Part shown: piece by piece, positions 11,807 to 22,888 of the stretch
How the letters are laid out: each line of letters opens with the position of its first letter
How positions within the stretch are numbered: the stretch's first letter is position 1
Source: Magicicada septendecula
Taxonomy: Eukaryota; Arthropoda; Insecta; Hemiptera; Cicadidae
Reading direction: 5' to 3'
Assembly (NCBI GenBank): GCA_034769895.1
Contig: CM068372.1
Coordinates: 380,193,910 to 380,257,909, forward strand
DNA length: 64,000 bases
Program-made: the position numbers and the translations under genes
Notes under the pieces: generated by a model
Told to the model about the DNA's origin: nothing
Databases searched by the model: none
What the model saw: the letters and a program-made list of their open reading frames with translations, nothing else

Positions 11807-11984
11807 AAATTAATCTGCTTTACAAAAATGTATTTCCAAGCTTCATCAGATTTGCAAACAATAGAATATGAAAATCTAAATTAAAAAAAAAAAGAATTTT
11901 AAAGCAAGGAACCAATAAGAACAAAAATAGTAATTAATGATCAAATTATAGATCAGGTGAGTTAATTTAACTATTTGGGAAATG

Positions 11985-13170
11985 ATATTGGCTTATGATA
12001 AGAATTATGATATTGATGTTAAGTGAGGTAAGGTCCTCATACGATCTGTAGGATAATAAACCGTATTTTTAGAAACAAGGTAGGTCGAGAGACAAAATTA
12101 AAGTTTTAAAAAGTTATGGCTGTCTCTGTACTGTCCTATTGACGACAATAAAAAATAAACAAAGTAAAACCCAGGCTTCGGAAACGACGTTCTTAAGTGG
12201 ATATAATGTGTTCTAAACTTGATCGTATAAAAAAGGAAGTCATAAGAGAAACATTGTAAGTTTTCAACTTTAACGAAAGATTAAAAGTTTATAAAAAACG
12301 GTGGAAAGAACACTTAGAAACCAGAGTCAGCAGCGGCCAAACAAGTTTGGAAATAAGAAAATCTGTAGGACAAATGTATGCGAGTAGACCCATGGAGAGA
12401 TGGCTGGAGGCTCTTTGAGGGCAGAACAGACAGCACCTTCCATATGCCGTGATGTGAAGTGATGATAATGAAGATAAACAAAATTAAGCAGGTCTAGGCA
12501 ACCACTGACTTTAAGAAAAAAGTTCAGTTTTTCATGAAAAAAAAAACAAAGTGTAATGTCAGGCTGTGGAAAACAGGTTGTGTAAGAATGGGGAAAGCGC
12601 AATTACTCTAAATAAGGGAAGGGAAAAATAACGTTGCCATAATACAAAGGTGTCCATAATGTCTATCGTGATTTAATTTATTTCACAGATAAATTTAATT
12701 ACACCAAGTCGGGCATACAAATTCTCAAGTTTATCTTGGTAACTGTTGTATGTTCTCTAATTAACCTGGGCTCGGTAATTACCCTCGACTGCAATTATTT
12801 AACTTTATTCCCGCTTGCTGTAAACATCGAGACTCTAAATCCAAAGCAAAATAATTATTTGTAGAGTACGTGTCTCCAACGAAAACGTTACTTAGGGAAA
12901 ATAACGTTACTATATTACTCACGTAAACGCAAAAATGGGAGAGACGTTAATAATTTATTGCATATAAATGTCGGCGCATATAAATTACACAATTAGTTTT
13001 AATCTGAAGCAGTTTGTTTCCATGCTAGTTGGGGGGGGGGGTATAGCATCGTGGTTCCATTTACAAAGTAAAGTGTCACATGCATGAGTACAGAAACGTT
13101 GATGGGAGACCACACAGCGTATTGAGGGCCGGCGACCTCTACATCCCCAAGAATTATATTGTTATATTAT
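11985..13170 (+). mobile_element. LINE pseudogene: ORF2 C-terminus plus 3' UTR
   Basis: Broken plus-strand frames from 11985 to about 12430 match, segment by segment, the copy at 23650-24130: N-Y-D-I-D-V-K, then a V-P-V-L-L-like Y-G-C region, then the K-E-H-L and R-P-W-R-D-G-W-R tail. The following 3' UTR-like stretch (12590-13170) recurs at 21040-21245, at 21540-21823 and again at 23268-23600. It contains a G10 run near 13029. Numerous stops make it a pseudogene. Confidence 0.75.
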
Positions 13171-15474
13171 TAGTGTGTGTGTTCGTACATATTGTAACGT
13201 TAAGCCTCAAATCGTGTTAATAAGCCACACGTTGGTTGCGTCAATTTGTTACATTAAGTATACTTCGTACTATCTAAATTGTACTTGGTTTGTATTTTAA
13301 GGATGAGTATGTTGTCAGGGTAATGTTAGTTGAGCGCCAATTTGCAATCAAATGTTGCAAATAAAATTTATTGGTAAATTGGTAAGTAATATTGCATATA
13401 GCATAAGGGTTTCTTTTTTTTCTATATTTCTATCTTTTGTAATCTTTTATTTAACATAATATTATGACTTCTAATGCTCAGTAAGGCAGATTCAAATCAT
13501 GTGCCATACTTTCCTTATTGCGAGTGTTACCAACCTATGCTAGTTGATGAAAAAATTAACATTCATCAATATGGTGTACATAATATCATATACATAAAAT
13601 TATCCACTAAGTAAAGAAAAGAAAACCTTTTATCTGTTGTTATTAAACTCAAATCCTTTATTATCCTTTTTAAATTTTTTAAAGAGACAATTATAATTGT
13701 TAACAAAGTCTGGCCGGCTGTTCTTTAAATATGCTCAGAATGGCAGCAGTTGCTCTTATTTCTCAAGGCAAACCATTATTAATGTGTACATTTTATTAAT
13801 GTATATATACACATTTTTATTAATGTGTATTAAATAAAATACAAATAAAATGGTTTTACGTCAGATCCTTTTGACTACGGTATAAACTACTAATATCTTA
13901 GGAAAAGTACCAAAATACATGGGCTTAGAATCAAATACAGAGTGGTTTAACAAGAGTCTATTATGGAATTTACTATGTTCAGTGTCTAGGTTATGTTGAT
14001 CTATGTATTTTCAATGTCTTATACACTTGAAATGGTTATATTACCATACATTAATAGTTTTGTACACTGAAAAGAAGATTGTTTATTAATTGTTTTCCCA
14101 GTGAAAGTTCGAATATAGTTTTAGTCAAAAAGTGAAAACAGTGTCTTTGAAAAGTGTAACTTAGGCCATTAAGGTAATTTCTTCAGTTTAGTTATTTAGC
14201 TTCAGTAGTTATTTAGTTAAAATACTTCCCTTCCTGGATAGGTTGATTTTGTTTCTTCATATGTTAATTGGTTTCCTCCTTTTGAATAATGTTGTAGTTC
14301 TTTCTTCTAAACATTTAGTCTTGTAATATAATTTAACTTTAATTAGTTCACTGATATTAAACTCAAAATATGTTGGATTGGTCTCTCATATTTTATATCA
14401 ACCTTTCTCGTTTAGATCTAATAATGGACTCCTTTTCATTCAATTTATAACATATCAGTTGCTAAGGCCTATGACGTAGCTTTCATTGGTTTAAATTGTA
14501 TCATCTGGGGTTACTATGGTTCTCTCTGAGCTTCAAAATAAACAAACTTCTAATATTTTACTTTCAATTTTCTTAAAATTGTTATAACTTTTTTATATGA
14601 TCTTTGATCTTCAATATACTAGTATCTTTGAGTTCCTGATGGAACACTGATTGTTTTGATATCACTTTTGATTATCTTCCATTCCATATTTCCTGAGTTA
14701 CTATTTTACACTTTTAACTATTTGTACAAAATTATTTATAATTAGTTCTTTTTATACCCTTCACTTTACTAAAACTATTAGATACAATTAATAATAACAT
14801 AGTTCAACCTGACAGTAATTATTCTAGTTTTAATATAAACTCTTTTTCAAATTCCTTAATTATCTAGGCCTAACATGCCTAGTTTCACAAATCTCTATTA
14901 TTATAATTTTGGTACCCTTCCATTAACATTTTTTTTATTAATATTACAACATATATTGTTAATCAATATCAAACAACTAATTACTAATAACTATTAGGAA
15001 AAATATGACAATTCTTATTGAACTTCTGGATACAATCCAGTTTTTATAAACATAATAACACATGGTAAGGAGTTCCCAAAACATTGTCCTCCTTACTTAC
15101 TAACTTCAATATCTCAAAACAGAACGATTAAAACATTGTTTATTATCAGTGGCTTCCCTCATAAACATAACACAACTCTTATTAAACTTATGAATTAATT
15201 TCCACTTTCACACACATAGTGGGATTAGTATTAGCATAGTAAGTATTTATTAAACATTGTCCTCCTTACTTACTAACTTTAATAGTTCAAACATAACTAT
15301 TAGAACATTATTTAATATTAGTCAATAATAATAAACCTATAATTGGCAGTCCTTGAAACAAGCTACTTTATGTTTCCTGGTACTTTTCTAGGATTAGTAA
15401 AATATATTTTACTCATTCAATTACACAACAAGATGATGGGCAAAATATCATGTACTAAAAATATTAACAATATT
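13171..15474. other. AT-rich 2.3-kb region without genes
   Basis: Very AT-rich, no coding pattern. A 28-bp word (TTGTCCTCCTTACTTACTAA plus flanks) occurs at about 15079 and 15254, indicating a small local duplication of about 175 bp. Confidence 0.5.
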
Positions 15475-15962
15475 TCTGCTGCTTTGAGATGAACGACAAT
15501 TACGTGACACTTCTTGTCATGCGTCAACAATCGAGTCTATTCCAGACCGTACCTGTCGGCGCACTGTGTTCAAGGCCAGACAGATTGCACGGTTTCTAGT
15601 GGATTCGAGAGCGCCTGTTTGCTTAATACGTCATCTAAAGTGACAGATTATTCTGGCCTATCAGCGAGGTAAAAATATAGGCATTTAGCGACGATCAGTT
15701 TCAATTTACTTCGGGGCATTACTCAGTACGTTTCAAGTGGCTATTAGTGAAAAGTGATATTGTGCGGGACTCTGTGAGTTGACATTATTATTAGTATGGA
15801 CAAATTGTATTTAAATTATTGTACTAGTATAATATAGTTGAATAACTTTTTGATTATAAATTATTAATTGTGATAATTGTAGCTGGTGATTAGTGACTTC
15901 ATCGATGTCTTGTATTTTGATTTCCACTGTATCTTACGACGATCAGTGAGACCGTCGTAACA
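15475..15962 (+). mobile_element. LTR-like repeat (probable solo LTR)
   Basis: A 0.49-kb unit starting near TGCTGCTTTGAG and ending near GTCGTAACA is repeated in opposite orientation at 29827-30320. About 140-200 bp in, both copies share an AT-rich TATA-like box (AAAAATATAGG here, ATATAAATATAAG in the other) followed about 25 bp later by a CAGTTT/TCAGTT initiator-like site, as in arthropod core promoters. ATATT stands just outside both ends here, a possible 5-bp target duplication. No primer-binding site or internal region is visible, so a solo LTR is inferred. A promoter-bearing non-LTR repeat is the alternative. Confidence 0.55.
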
Positions 15963-16202
15963 ATATTATTTACTATTATCACTGTTTCTTCTTGTTCTTC
16001 TCACTCTTCAATTTTTTATCGTAGAGCAAAGGTGTGTCTCGCAAGAACCAAAAATTTGTTCTTTTAGGTCGCCCTGTATTTCACTTTCCAGCGGACAAAC
16101 TCTTCATAACTGTTTTAACGAATCATATGGGAACTTGGCCATTCCCTCCACATGCACTTAGCACACTCCTTTTTCTTCTCCGACCTACAATAATATAACT
16201 TT

Positions 16203-17380
16203 TTTTTATTTAATATTTATAAATTCTTTACCTCAAGACATTCCCTTAGTTGGTACATGTTTCGGGAATCATATTGTTCCCATTCTCAGCATTCCTGATT
16301 TTATATCTTGCGGATTATTTGTGTTTCGGTTGTTTATGGTTTCCTGTTAGTTTCTGGTATTTTATACTGGTATTATTCTGTGTGAATGTGATGTATATAG
16401 TAGCTTTTTGAGTATTTTCGATGTTGAGTGCTTTGAAAATTGTGTCATGTTTTGTATTTATTTGTATTTGTTCAGGTATTAGTTTGTTTTGTGTTTGTAT
16501 ATTTGTAAAGATTTCCGTATGTTCATTATGGTGCATTTGTGTGGTATGTGTTTTATTAGTGTCTGGGAATTCATGTCCTGTGTTTATTGCATGTGTGGCC
16601 AATTAGATTTATATAATTCTGTTTTTTTTTTAGGCGTTTAGATGTTCAAAATAACGTTTTTTAGTTGTTATTTTGTTTTTCCTATGTAACATTTATTGCC
16701 ATCTTGCCATTCAATTTTGTATATGCCATTGGTTGTTGTATTATCTTTGTTGTGTCGGTTTTTAGTTTTTGTTAATTATTTTTATTTTTTTTGTATGCTA
16801 TTTTAATGTCTGTGTTTTAAAAAGTTTTGTTACCTTTGTCATCTTATTATTTATGTAAGTGAATGTGGCCCTTTTTTATTGTTGTTATTATTTATGTGTT
16901 GTTCAATTTGATACATCCCTAAATGTTCAGTTTTTATTTTATATTTTATATTTGATTTTGTTTTCTATTTTGTTTATAGTATTTTTATTGTATCCGTTTT
17001 CATAAAAAAATTTGGTAGAATATAATTCTATCTTTGTTTGTACCCTGTTTGTTTAGGGGTATTTTGTACATTCTATTAAATAGTGAAAAGAAAGCTGCCA
17101 TTTTATGTTGTGGTGGGTGGTCAGAATGGTTAGGTATAATGATGTTAGTGGAAGTTGGTTTTCTGTATACTGCATATTCTAGACTGTTATTGTTTTTTGT
17201 GATGATTATGTCTAAATACAGAAAAATCAGGGTTGCTGAGGATGGGAACAATACGATTCCCGAAACATGTACCAACTAAGGGAATAAACATCTTGAGGTT
17301 TAGAATTTATAAATATTAAATAAATTATATATATGCATCAAGAAATAGACTGTAGCAAAAAGTGTTTGAATTAATAATAT
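16203..17380 (-). mobile_element. Penelope-like element, truncated: RT C-terminus + GIY-YIG endonuclease
   Basis: On the minus strand, frame 17275-17000 carries a typical Penelope-like RT end: L-D-I-I-I-T-K, L-E-Y-A-V-Y-R-K-P-T-S-T, then I-P-N-H-S-D-H-P and H-K-M-A-A. About 270 bp downstream a second frame (around 16735-16675) shows the GIY-YIG nuclease signature, G-I-Y-K-I ... C-Y-I-G-K-T. The C-terminal frame (16602-16315) has an A-T-H-A-I-N-T-G-H segment usual for the end of these proteins. RT motifs upstream of the C-terminus are missing and the frames are separated by stops. Inverted terminal repeats of about 100 bp flank it (16203-16302 and 17217-17322), as in other PLEs. The segment 17336-17376 is shared with 36293-36330. 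Confidence 0.85.
17232..17276 (+). ncRNA. Hammerhead-like ribozyme in PLE terminal repeat (family C)
   Basis: CTGAGGA (17236-17242), stem II GGGAA/TTCCC (17244-17248 with 17257-17261), GAAA (17262-17265), and the palindrome ACATGT as short stem III. A possible stem I GTTG/CAAC is offset by one base. The partner copy in the left terminal repeat (minus, near 16250-16295) has CTGAGAA and is probably inactive. Confidence 0.5.
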
Positions 17381-17792
17381 AGTAGTAACTCTTTTTTTAA
17401 ATTTACAAACATGTTTATTAGACAGCATTTGCATATACGTTTGAAATATAGGAGATTTGATTCATTTCAGTCAATAAGTAGACCTATCGTTTAAACAATG
17501 TATCAACAAAGCTTATTTTTACTGGGTTTTGATCGTTTACTTTAATGGGATTGATTTCAGGACACGTCTTCAGCCAGTTGAAAGATAATAAAATTGTTTA
17601 GGCTTCACTTGTTATTTCTTTCGTAAGAAGCCAACTCGATCGGATCCCCCCCCCCAAACCAAATTCTATATACACTACTCTTTGCTGATAGAAAGTTACC
17701 GCTGCCTCTTGACAACAAATTACTTTTATACAAAACCATACGCAAACCAGTATAGTCTTGGGATTAAATTGTGGGCATTAGAAACATTGTTC
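17381..17792. other. Spacer, nothing recognised
   Basis: No gene; includes a C9 run near 17646. Confidence 0.45.
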
Positions 17793-17795
17793 TAA

Positions 17796-18559
17796 GGCCT
17801 CTGTTACACTATGCAACTGATTTCAAGCCTATATAAAACTAGTTGCAGGGTAGTAAAAACAGGCTGCAACTGCTCTGCAATCAGTTGCAGAGTAAGCATG
17901 TCGTCTATACTACTATTAAAAAGAGGTAAAATTTGTTTGTATCGTTGTCTGGGCTAATCTCAGAAACTACTAACACGATTAAAAAAATTCTTTCATCACC
18001 GTGTTCTTTGAAGTTTAGAATGTTTTTAGGCATACATTTGAACCAATAACTTTAATAATTTTTAAGAACAGAGATTTAAAAGTTTTAATGTCATGAACTT
18101 TTTTGTAAGTTGCATCTAATAAAATGTTTTGGGATTCGATAAACTTTCGTTCTAGAAGAGATAGCTGTATTGTGTTAGCAAGAGAAATTTATAAAAAATT
18201 ACAAATTTTGTTTTGGTTTTTTTCAATATAACCTTCAGTTTCGTTTTTGGCGATTTCTTAAAAACTGTATATATTGTGTCGGTCCCATGTCATTAAATTT
18301 CTTCGTTGTCCACAGAATGCGCTCGCGGATGAAATGCATGCAATCGGTTGCATAGTGTAATAGGGTACACTTGAATCAATGCCCCACAACGAGTGCGTAA
18401 AAGTTGCACGACCAGTTGCAAAACTTGCAACTGTCTTGCAATCGATTGCGGACCTTGCAAACCATTGCGGTAAGTGTTATACGCTACATTTAAACCAATG
18501 CCCTACAACTTTTTTTACAATTAGTTGCATGCAATCTGTTCCGTAGTGTAACAAAGGTC
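17796..18559. mobile_element. PIF/Harbinger-like non-autonomous element
   Basis: Imperfect terminal inverted repeats: GGCCTCTGTTACACTATG at the left, and GACCTTTGTTACACTACG read inward from the right. The flanks are TAA (17793-17795) and TAG (18560-18562), compatible with a decayed 3-bp TWA target duplication. Subterminal regions repeat the word GTTGCA/TGCAAC many times. There is no transposase frame. Family placement is inferred from the termini and target site. Confidence 0.55.
17904..18190 (+). mobile_element. Helitron-like 5' fragment inserted in the Harbinger-like element
   Basis: TCTATACTACTATTA at 17904 followed by an AAAGAGG-type word, TTTGTTTGTATCG and an AACTACTAACACGATT segment resembles the 5' end of insect Helitron-like elements (TC start, then an 'ACTACTGAACCGATTT'-type region). 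No 3' hairpin plus CTAG end is visible, so the right boundary is approximate and the piece is 3' truncated or decayed. Confidence 0.45.
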
Positions 18560-18562
18560 TAG

Positions 18563-19110
18563 GCCATCAAACACAAAATGTCTAGAGCCGGTCAGTGAAA
18601 CATTTTATGTCTCATAACTAAATCTCTCTGGTATATCTCAAGTTGTACAAAGTACATAGACTTAACATTCCGTACGTGACAGATCCAATAAGGATTTAAG
18701 CTATTAAGCACTGGCACCGGAACATATGACACACCAATGGACCAGTCAGTGAACTCGATCATACACCGGAAGGATGAAGGCTGAGGAGGAAGTGGCAAGC
18801 TGCATGAGCCGATAGATGACACCCACCTCATGTGAAGACTTTTACATACTTTTCATTAATTGCTGTGATATCCTGTGCTGTTTGTAAAACTGCAGTTAAT
18901 AAAATAAATAATTTTTATTCTTGAATTATAGAATGTTGAAAAATTGCCAAATACACAAAAACACAACTTATCCAATAAAATGTCAACTCTAAAGTATACA
19001 TCCAGTATGGTGAGAAACTTAAACAGTTGTCACAATTTAGGTCTAGCAACGTAATAAAAATATCAGTAGGCGGATCATATTTAGAAAAGAAAGACAAAAA
19101 TTAAATACTA
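18563..19110. other. Spacer, nothing recognised
   Basis: Short open frames only; no domain seen. Confidence 0.45.
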
Positions 19111-19295
19111 GCGACGAATGTGCTTGAATGTAAAGCGGAAGGCCGTAGACCAGTTGGAAAGCCACGGAAAGACGGAGGTCCGATATTTGGAAAGATCTTC
19201 GGACACTGTTCTTTGGAAACATCTTCTAAATGAACCGTTCCGTAATTGGAAGAAAGCATGTGACGGATGGGCATGTGAGGGTAATGAGACCAAGT
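19111..19295 (+). mobile_element. LINE C-terminal tail leading into a GAA array
   Basis: Plus-strand reading gives a RRPVGKPRK motif, then after a gap R-N-W-K-K-A-C-D-G-W-A followed by a stop, the usual last residues of this LINE group. The GAA array starts a few bases after that stop. Confidence 0.65.
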
Positions 19296-19298
19296 AAA

Positions 19299-19575
19299 GT
19301 AGAAGAAGAAGAAGAAGAAGGAGGAGGAGGAGGAGGAGAAGAAGAAGAAGAAGAAGAAGAAGAAGAAGAAGAAGAAGAAGAAGAAGAAGAAGAAGAAGAA
19401 GAAGAAGAAGAAGAAGGAGGAGGTTGAGGGAGGGGAAAAGGGGTAGGAGGGCGAGAATGTCGAAAAGCAGGACAAGGAAGAAGGAGGAAAAGGATAAGTA
19501 TAAGAAAAAGGAGGAGAAAGATGATGAGGAGGAGAACGAAAGAAGAAGGAGGAGAAGAAAAAGAAGGAGAAGGCG
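19299..19575. repeat. (GAA)n/(GGA)n array in a 280-nt polypurine tract
   Basis: Interrupted GAA and GGA triplets to about 19427, then an almost pure purine strand to about 19575. It generates artefactual poly-Glu frames on plus and poly-Leu/Phe frames on minus. Mirror-symmetric purine tracts of this size can adopt triplex DNA. Confidence 0.95.
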
Positions 19576-19579
19576 TATG

Positions 19580-19900
19580 GATCGAACAAATTTTATGTTG
19601 CCATAAATTGATAAGTATATATTTCTAATCAACCATCTTTCCAAACGTACAATTTTAAGCAGCGTACGAAGTTACTGGGTGTTTCCCTAGATAAGGCGTC
19701 CGGATCTTATCAGAAGACGATGAACGGAAAGGGAACGCGGCATTTACAAAGTGTTATCCATTAATTTCGAGTCACTTTTCATTAACACTAAAACAGTAGG
19801 GTTAACAGGAACGTTTTATATTCATTAAAGGCTGACTGAAGAACTCTGATTAATTATTTACAACTAAGAGATATGTTTACGTACATTTTGAGAAATTGAG
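19580..19900. repeat. Repeat segment downstream of the GAA array, paralogous to 26850-27160
   Basis: Shares TTATGTTGCCATAA, TTATCAGAAG, GGAACGCGGCA/GGCAACGCGAC, TTACAAAGTGTT, CACTTTTCATTAACACTAAA and AGGAACGTTTT with 26850-27160 in the same order. Both segments follow a LINE tail and a GAA array, so the triplet array lies inside the repeated unit. Confidence 0.75.
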
Positions 19901-20540
19901 TGAACACTTTTACAAACGTAATTTATTCCTTACAGTGGTATAAATTACGAAGAGCGTTTACGTGAAAACTGGAGAAATGAAGCTCTAGAAACAGGACACT
20001 GTTTCCACCCTTCATTAGACCAGTGTTCATTTGATTTTTAATCGATTTGTTGAAGGTAAACCAACATGATTTATAGTTGACAGGGGCGGAACAGTCCTCG
20101 TCAGCCGGACTCTGTTTAGCTCTTATACCATTCAGAGTGTGGCTGGAAGCCCCGAAAAGTGTTAGGACAGGTGGACTTACGTGTACGCCTCTGGGCCCCC
20201 TCTAGTTTAGCAACCAAACGCTATTTTCAGACATTGTTGATGAAGTGATTCTAGGCACGGACATAATGAATGCCTGTGGGTTAATTGTGGACTTAAGAGA
20301 GAACGTCCTGAGGATCGGTAAGGGAAGTTAAAGTTTCCCACGGCTAAAATGATAGGAACAACCAACTATTGGATCAAGCAAAATACTGCGACCGAAAGAA
20401 GCGTGAACAGTGCGGATAAAGGGAACCCTTGGTGTTGGATGCGGAAACGGAAGAAGAACTATTCCACGAAGTAACACTTTGTATCGCGACAGAAGAGGCA
20501 ATACGAAAACCAAATATGTTTTCGCTCGAGGAAATGCACT
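19901..20540. other. Spacer, nothing recognised
   Basis: No recognised gene or repeat. A slightly GC-richer stretch near 20080-20220 has no coding pattern. Confidence 0.45.
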
Positions 20541-20559
20541 TGCTTGTTATTGTTTAATT

Positions 20560-20657
20560 GTATTGTTGTTGTTGTTGTCGTCGTCGTCGTCGTCGTCGTC
20601 GTTGTTGTTGTTCTTCTTCTTCTTCTTCTTCTTCTTCTTCTTCTTCTTCTTCTTCTT

Positions 20658-20688
<31 letters not shown>

Positions 20689-20692
20689 TTAT
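20560..20692. repeat. Compound (GTT)(GTC)(TTC) triplet microsatellite
   Basis: Runs of TTG, then TCG, TTG and a long TTC array. The poly-Val, Ser, Leu and Phe open frames over it are artefacts. Confidence 0.95.
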
Positions 20693-20879
20693 TCATATTT
20701 TTATTATTGTGTTAATTAATGGAAACCTGTTACAAAGTGACATTTATTGTTCTGTGTTGCACTAATTTAACTTGAATTATTGTTTAAGTTTGCTTTTGTT
20801 GATTTCTAACTGTTGTTTTTATCTACTTAAAGTTTGTAATTAGTGACTTCATGTGTCCAATATTAGTTATTTGTGAGGA

Positions 20880-21823
20880 AGCTTCTCAGGCGATTCCTGT
20901 TCACCAATACGTAGAAATAGAGAGTGGAAGATACGAAGAAAAGGATGCTTCATTTAACAATGGAAAAGTGCATGGATATAAGGAGAGTGCATTGGGATGG
21001 GCACTGTGTCAGTGAGTAGCGGGAGAAAAATACGGTGGATAAGAATGGGGAAACGGGCTCCTTTTAAAGCAAGGAAGAATGAACGGGACGACGAGTATAA
21101 AAGGTGTTCGCAATCTCTATCGTGTTTTAATTTATTTCACAGATAAATGTAATTGGACCAAGTTAAGCATATTAATTCTCAAGTTTATCTTAGTAACCGT
21201 TGTATGTTCTCTAATTAACCTGGGCTCAGTAAGTACTCTCGACTACAAACAACGATGGAAAGAACACTTAGCAAGAACGCCAGATTCAAGACTGGCCAAA
21301 CAAGTCTGAAAATGTTAAATTATAGGACACAGGTTTATGGGTGCACCCAGGAAGACATGGCAGGAGGATCTTTGAAGACGTAACAGCCAGCACCTTGTCT
21401 ATGCCGTGATGAAAATATAATGATGACGATGATGATAAACAGAATTAAGTAGGTTTATGCAACCACCGACTTTAAGAAAAAAGTTGTGTTTTTCAGGAAA
21501 AAGGTGAAAATAAAAAGTAAAATATAAGGTCGTGTAAAAACGGAGGAAACGCAATCACTCTAAATTAAGGAGGCAAAATAACGTTACGATAATAAAAAAA
21601 AGGTTCCCACACTCTTTGATTTAATTTATTTTGTAGATAAATGGAATTACACGAAGTTGAGCATACTAATCTCAAGCTTAACTTAGTAGCTGTTTAACGT
21701 TATCTAATTAACGTAACCTTCTGTGCTCAGAAATTATCCTCGACTGCAATTATTTAACTTTGCTCCAGGTTTCTGTATACACAGAAAGCAATATAATTGT
21801 TTGTGGAGTTCATGGTTCTAGGG
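20880..21823 (+). mobile_element. LINE remnants: 3' UTR piece, C-terminal tail, second 3' UTR piece
   Basis: 21040-21245 aligns with 12590-12800 (TATTTCACAGATAAAT, TTCTCAAGTTTATCTT, TGTATGTTCTCTAATTAACC). It is abruptly joined to a LINE C-terminal tail: R-W-K-E-H-L-A-R-T-P-D-S-R-L-A-K-Q-V, then a P-R-K-T-W-Q-E-D-L-like end at 21345-21375. A second copy of the same 3' UTR follows at 21540-21823 and is cut by a hAT element; it resumes at 23268. Two LINE ends are therefore stacked head to tail. Confidence 0.7.
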
Positions 21824-22204
21824 CAGCGGTTCCCAACCGGTGGTACGGAAGAAGAACTAGCTAGTAAAAAAAGTATATACTTAAAACAATAAATAAATAA
21901 AAATTCATGTTCAAAACAACAACAAATTTTCATCGGACATGATTTAAAATCATTACCCTTATAAAAACACAACCTAAACCCTTTGCGGTAATATTTCATT
22001 AGAAATTAACAGGAAGTCTATTGAGTGTGATTTGAGGATAAAATAACATCAATAAAACCTGACATTAACTCTCTGGTGTAATATAAGCAGCATTAAGTTT
22101 CACATTAATTATTTTCTTTTTAATTATGTTGTTATTTTTCACTACTAACAAGAAAATCTGTTAATCTTGTTATTTGAATTAGCAGTCTCTGTAACTCCAA
22201 CTTC

Positions 22205-22313
22205 GTCGTGCTTGTTTGCTAAACTGTGTCGTGATTTAGGACTTTAAAATAGTGGAAACACTGGAAAGCCTCGCCAGAACATGACATTTAGCAGTTTAGC
22301 AAACAAGCACGAC
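22205..22313. repeat. Perfect 22-bp inverted repeat inside the hAT element
   Basis: Arms 22205-22226 and 22292-22313 are exact complements (GTCGTGCTTGTTTGCTAAAC plus two bases) around a 65-nt spacer. Confidence 0.9.
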
Positions 22314-22373
22314 TAACTTGAAGAAAATCTCAAACAGAATTATCACTGTTGCACACCACTATAGAAAAAATTA

Positions 22374-22419
22374 TTCCGATTAGCACTTTCAAGCCTCTCA
22401 ACTCATCATCAGATCGGAA
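22374..22419 (-). ncRNA. Hammerhead ribozyme candidate (left arm)
   Basis: Read on minus: stem I UUCCGAU/AUCGGAA (7 bp, perfect), core CUGAUGA, a stem II with G-U pairs, GAAA, short stem III AGUGCU, and A as the residue at the predicted cleavage site. One extra base follows the core before stem II, as in all copies in this window. Confidence 0.65.
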
Positions 22420-22575
22420 CGAACAACAGCAGAATGAAACAAACTCTTCACATCCCCATCCGCCCCACTGATAACACACACCGCCGCAAACAAGCTATAC
22501 GTCAAATGTCCCTTCCCAACCTACGAGCCCTGTCACCCCCGTCTGTACAGTTACATATTTTTATAGCACATTCTG

Positions 22576-22579
22576 TGTG

Positions 22580-22631
<52 letters not shown>
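22576..22631. repeat. (GT)n microsatellite
   Basis: Pure GT run at the centre of the foldback element. Confidence 0.95.
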
Positions 22632-22639
<8 letters not shown>

Positions 22640-22842
22640 TTTTTTCAAAACCTAACGTTGTAAAGCCTTTCTCATTCATGAATGTAAATTAATGTAAAAC
22701 CATTAATGTAAATCTACAGACCTGGGTGACAATGCTCGGAGGTTGGGAAGGGACATTTGACTTGTAGCTTGTTTGCGGCGGTGTGTGTGGTCAGTGGGAA
22801 GGGTGGGGGTGTCAAGAGTTTGTTTCATTCTACTGTTGTTAT

Positions 22843-22888
22843 TTCCGATCTGACGATGAGCTGAGATGCTTGAAAGCGCTAATCGGAA
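22843..22888 (+). ncRNA. Hammerhead ribozyme candidate (right arm)
   Basis: Stem I UUCCGAU (22843-22849) pairs perfectly with AUCGGAA (22882-22888). Core CUGACGA at 22850-22856. Stem II GAGC/GCUU (22858-22861 with 22868-22871). GAAA at 22872-22875. Stem III is the palindrome AGCGCU (22875-22880), too short for a stable hairpin and suited to dimer formation. Predicted cleavage is after A22881. This is the best-formed copy in the window. Confidence 0.7.

Noticed and set aside
19101..19644. 162- and 178-codon minus frames rich in Phe, Leu and Ser
   Set aside because: They translate the polypurine/polypyrimidine tract; no domain and no coding context.
20410..20765. Open frames rich in Val, Ser, Leu or Phe
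   Set aside because: Produced by the compound triplet microsatellite.
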